Source: Ulva prolifera
Lineage: Eukaryota; Chlorophyta; Ulvophyceae; Ulvales; Ulvaceae
NCBI GenBank assembly: GCA_023078555.1
Contig: CM041197.1
Coordinates: 8,092,842 to 8,156,841, forward strand
Reading direction: 5' to 3'
Length of the DNA: 64,000 nucleotides
In this document: piece by piece, positions 60,301 through 64,000 of the stretch
Layout of the letters: each line of letters opens with the position of its first letter
Numbering within the stretch: position 1 is the first letter of the stretch
Translations under genes and position numbers: made by a program
The notes under the pieces: model-generated
Database searches by the model: none
Told to the model about the DNA's origin: nothing
Seen by the model: only the letters and a program-made list of their open reading frames with translations

Positions 60301-63300
60301 ATATCACCAGCATGGCACTGCAAAGTGCATGTTAACATCCGCCCACTTTCGATATTACAATACATGTGGACAAAAGCCTGTAACTCGGTAGTCGAGAGCT
60401 GCAAAACATGGAAATGAAGTTCCTATCTGCCAACATGCGACGAATGCCCAGCGTAGGGCAGTCACCGTGACTGACCAGGAAAGTCAACCAAGGATGCAGT
60501 GTCGAACAATAACTCTAGGTGAAAACCCCACCACAACTCACTAAATCGACGGTCGTAGCACCATCAAAACTCATAATTCTCATTCACACATCGGAAGCCG
60601 CCTCCCCATGCTAATCATTCACACACACTGCTGCTGTCCGAATGATTGTCTGAACAGCTGGCACTGTCCACACAAACCTGCTTCTGGCTATAATACACCC
60701 CAGCATGAGGTTCTCCGAATGGAGTGTCCACCACATTCAAATCATCCCCCACTGCCGCCTTAACGCAACTGACAAGAAATATTCGATCTACAGATTCACA
60801 TAACCTTTGGAGCTGCAGAATCCACATGCTCACTCAGTACAGACACACACGGCTACCTGTGTTCGGTCCGGAGCAAGTACATGTACTACCATCCGAACCG
60901 ACATGCATGCCTATGTGGACATGCAAGGCCACATATCTACAGAAGGGCCCGTTTGAACCACAGCTGAAACAGCCGTGGTACGGAACATCCTGTCGAATGC
61001 TGTAAGGCAGATGCAACAGATGACAGACGCTCCCCCGAGCTACTTCACGGTATGCGCCACACCCAAGTGCCAGCGGCTGCAGCTGGGCGACAGCCGCCCC
61101 CGAAATGATGTTGGTGGAGATGCAACGATGTATCCGGCATCTACTGGGAGTCGTTTTGCAGGAATTCTGGGCGCTGGTTGGGCACAGTCTACGTACTCCA
61201 GGCTGCACTGGCTCCAGGAGCGTGACACGAACGACTCATCGCGGCACATCGGGTTCGCCGAGCGAGACGGCGGAGAGAAGCCTGGAGACTCGTTTACATG
61301 CTCAGTGGATGACAAGGACTGTCCGAGAATAGCTTGAAGCTCCATGGCCGCACTGGAGCAGTTTTGTTGCATTCCTGGGTACCTACATGCTTTGAGCCGG
61401 TCAGGACACACGCGCAACAGCGACGCCATCTTCGTGAGCGGTCAAGACCGGAGTCATGACGATATCATGCGAATGTTGTCATGCACATTGAGCTACTGCC
61501 GTGCTCGCAGGGCGGAGCACAAGCGATGTGGGGTACGACGATGGTCAATGCAACTCTTGAACAACACGACATGATGAAGGGGAGCTGAACTGGATATTCC
61601 ACATGTCTAAGGTGTACATATAATTTCAAGATATGCAGAGCTCCCTGGAAGCAGGGTGCTGGGCGACTGCACCACCACGATGTTCAACTGCGTCAAGGGG
61701 CAACCGCTTCATTCGTGCCGTGCTAGCACGCAAAACAGGTCATTGAGCAGAGCATGTCTGGACATTTAAAAGTATATCACTTGCCGAGCTGATGCAGTGC
61801 AGGCTGTGATCCTCCAGTGACGGGACTGGACAAACCGGTTTCTCGAAATCTGACCGCAGCTGTGATACAAAAACATTGCTAGCACAGCCTTCTGCGAGAT
61901 GAAAGACACGAGGATGAAGAACGATCGACATGTAAAGGCGAACACGAAGCCCTGGCAATTTCCGTGTGAGTCAGTACACGACGTGGACGACCATTTGAAA
62001 ACCGGACACTGCCACGGCACAAGCCGAGGTGCATACCTTGGGCATGCCGACCGAGAGCATGCTGGCGCGATTTCGAACATCTGGTCGACAGGGAAAGCGT
62101 CCAGCGCACAACCGGCAGTCATTTCCTCGATCCCGGCGACTGCTGCATCGGTAGCAAGGGTGACTGGTTCACTCATGGGAGTACGTCGCATTGAAACAAA
62201 TCACCAACAAGAATTACACTATGTGCAGGTCTTCTTGAACTTTCTGACTTGCGAATGTGCCGGCAATGTGATGCAGCAGGTGTGACGACGACAGTCAGCG
62301 TGTATCGAATGCACGGTCACTGGTTCTGAAATGAAGACAGGTATTTGTATATGTGGGAATGGAAGCACAACATTCTTGAAGCTAACGCCGGCCTCATGAA
62401 GCCCGTTCTTTCGCGGCGGCAATACAGCGCCAGCTGTATGCACAGCAGCTCGAACCGGGGTTGTATGCATGTCGTTGCCCCAAGATCCCGCGGTGCACCG
62501 AATACCCTCGCCACACGTACCGCGGGGTAAGCTCGTGTAATTCCCAGCTGATGCCACACAGACATACGTCTGTTGGCCTACACCCATGCCCGCAAGTCAT
62601 CCGCACTGTCCACGGATCTAGACGACGTATGAGCATGTGGGCTTCCTGCAGCAGTTTGTATCGGAAAACTACCCGCGGGCAGCTGCACGCATCCGTCGCG
62701 CGCGGGTCTCCGCACATCTGCAGCGCTCCCTGGGACAAGCGACCCGTCGAGCCGGACATGGGTGAGCGTACATCCGAGGTACCGAGCGCGCGCGGTCGAT
62801 CGTTCTATGCATGCGCCCGCCGCTGTGAACTCGATAATTACATCCATCCGCGACCCGCGCGATTGCGCGGCATGTCCGCACGGTCAAAGGTGCATGCCAG
62901 TACCCCCATGGTCAACTCGCAGCAGTGATGCCGATGCCAGGAAACCTTATTGTGATGCGACGGCGATCACGGCGCCAATGACACCGCGCGCCGGGCTCGG
63001 GGTGTGTGTCATCCCGCGATGCAGAACACCGCAAATGTGTACATTGTACAAACACTTCCGGGGGATATCGGGAGACCGATGCGCTTGTATCTCGGCAGAT
63101 CGAGACGTATCGATATCGATGTAGACAATGGTGCGTACACACGACGAACATGTATCCACTTCTAACGATCGAATTTGCAGGACGGTTCGCGCGCAGCTGC
63201 GACATGCTTGAATCCGCAATTGCAACGCCTTCTGGGCGCGCACCACGCTCTCGTTGCTACGCACAGGCCCCTGGAGTCAGGAATGTATATACGTAAATAA

Positions 63301-64000
63301 TCAAAGTAAACCATGGCACCTGATCAAGCTTGATGCAGACATAGCGCATCGACGCCCGTAGCAGGACCCTGCACCACACGTGTGCAGCACGTGCAAGAGG
63401 CGGTGAGCCGCCTGCAGCTGTCGATCGATCCTACGCCGAATTTGAAAAACATCCCGTGCATGCATGCGCAGTGTCCGCGCGAGTAGGGGCCAATTCAAGC
63501 AGCTCCAGCTGGAGCATCACATGTGCTGCGGTGCCGACACGCCCCTCATGCATGCCGCATCCGTGCGGTGGGAAGCTGTGTGAAAGTTTGGTTCCAGCCT
63601 GTTGCTATAGTGCACTGTCGTGGCTCCTACAGGCCTTCGACTTGGACGCAGCGCAGGAGCCTAGCTGGTAAGTGTCTATCAGGGCCCTGGGCCTGCAGCT
63701 GTGGAGTCCCGATGGGGCGACTCCACATGATATGTACATATCTGGCATAGATTGCCACATACGCAGATCTGCATGCAGTGATGTCTGCATGCAGCTGCAA
63801 CCCCGGATCTGTGCCTCGTGCTGCGGGAAACGTCGCAGCTAGTGCGACATGAAACGCCCCCTATTGCACAGTCACGCGTGGTGCACGCGTGAACGCCGGC
63901 GCATGCATGAACCCTGCAGAGGAGATATTATGTATAATCCGTGATCGTCATGTAATGAACATCGTGCAGTGAACTTGCCGCCGCGGACAGTACACGCATG
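57346..64000. other. Region without recognised gene
   Basis: This should begin with the upstream exon and promoter of the plastid-type gene. Short open frames exist (for example 60975-61337 plus, 61040-61429 minus, 62461-62928 plus), but none resembles a known family and no linked exons could be built. Composition is closer to the introns and intergenic DNA of the window than to its exons. Confidence 0.45.

Noticed and set aside
1-64000. CRISPR array, operons, prophage or bacterial insertion sequences
   Set aside because: No regularly spaced repeats, transposase or phage genes are present, and all genes are intron-split eukaryotic ones.

Overview
This is a stretch of eukaryotic nuclear DNA. 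No bacterial operon, phage or organelle gene is visible. All recognisable proteins are split into exons whose reading frames join exactly across introns that usually begin GTGCGC (sometimes GCGCGC) and end in GCAG. Exons are more GC-rich than the DNA around them. The gene set fits a flagellated and probably photosynthetic unicellular alga. It includes a tectonic protein (ciliary transition zone), a possible axonemal protein, and two proteins that look plastid-targeted. I cannot name the lineage; a green alga or a haptophyte-like alga are both possible.

Layout: VPS11, a HOPS/CORVET tethering subunit, lies on the minus strand in 13 exons (2373-11250). An NTF2-like plus lipocalin-like protein lies on the plus strand (14520-17218). 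An eIF4G/eIFiso4G translation factor lies on the plus strand (19738-26796). Converging on it are two tandem minus-strand genes: a protein with two macro domains and a Ser/Thr kinase domain (28264-34566), and a single-macro-domain paralogue (36188-38301). Then come three plus-strand genes, ATG9 (40896-46423), a tectonic (47665-50658) and an unrecognised protein (52350-53414), followed by a minus-strand, probably plastid protein (54675-57345). I recognise no gene in 1-2372, 11251-14519, 38302-40895 or 57346-64000.

The most novel locus is the macro-macro-kinase gene. Its reconstructed 889-residue protein joins two ADP-ribose-binding-type macro domains to a kinase domain that keeps its Lys, HRD, DFG and APE-like motifs. 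The neighbouring paralogue carries a macro domain with the full hydrolase-type loop, while the two macro domains on the kinase are progressively degenerate. All three macro modules share intron positions and phases, so they arose by duplication of one exon set. This suggests coupling of ADP-ribose sensing to phosphorylation.

The introns are also informative. Three introns use GC-AG borders. Two begin with G(T/C)GCG followed at once by 21-22 C residues. Several small interspersed elements sit in introns with direct repeats at their ends, and one of them has duplicated a 3' splice site. VPS11 carries an inverted, about 97% identical copy of part of its own exon 5 in one of its introns.
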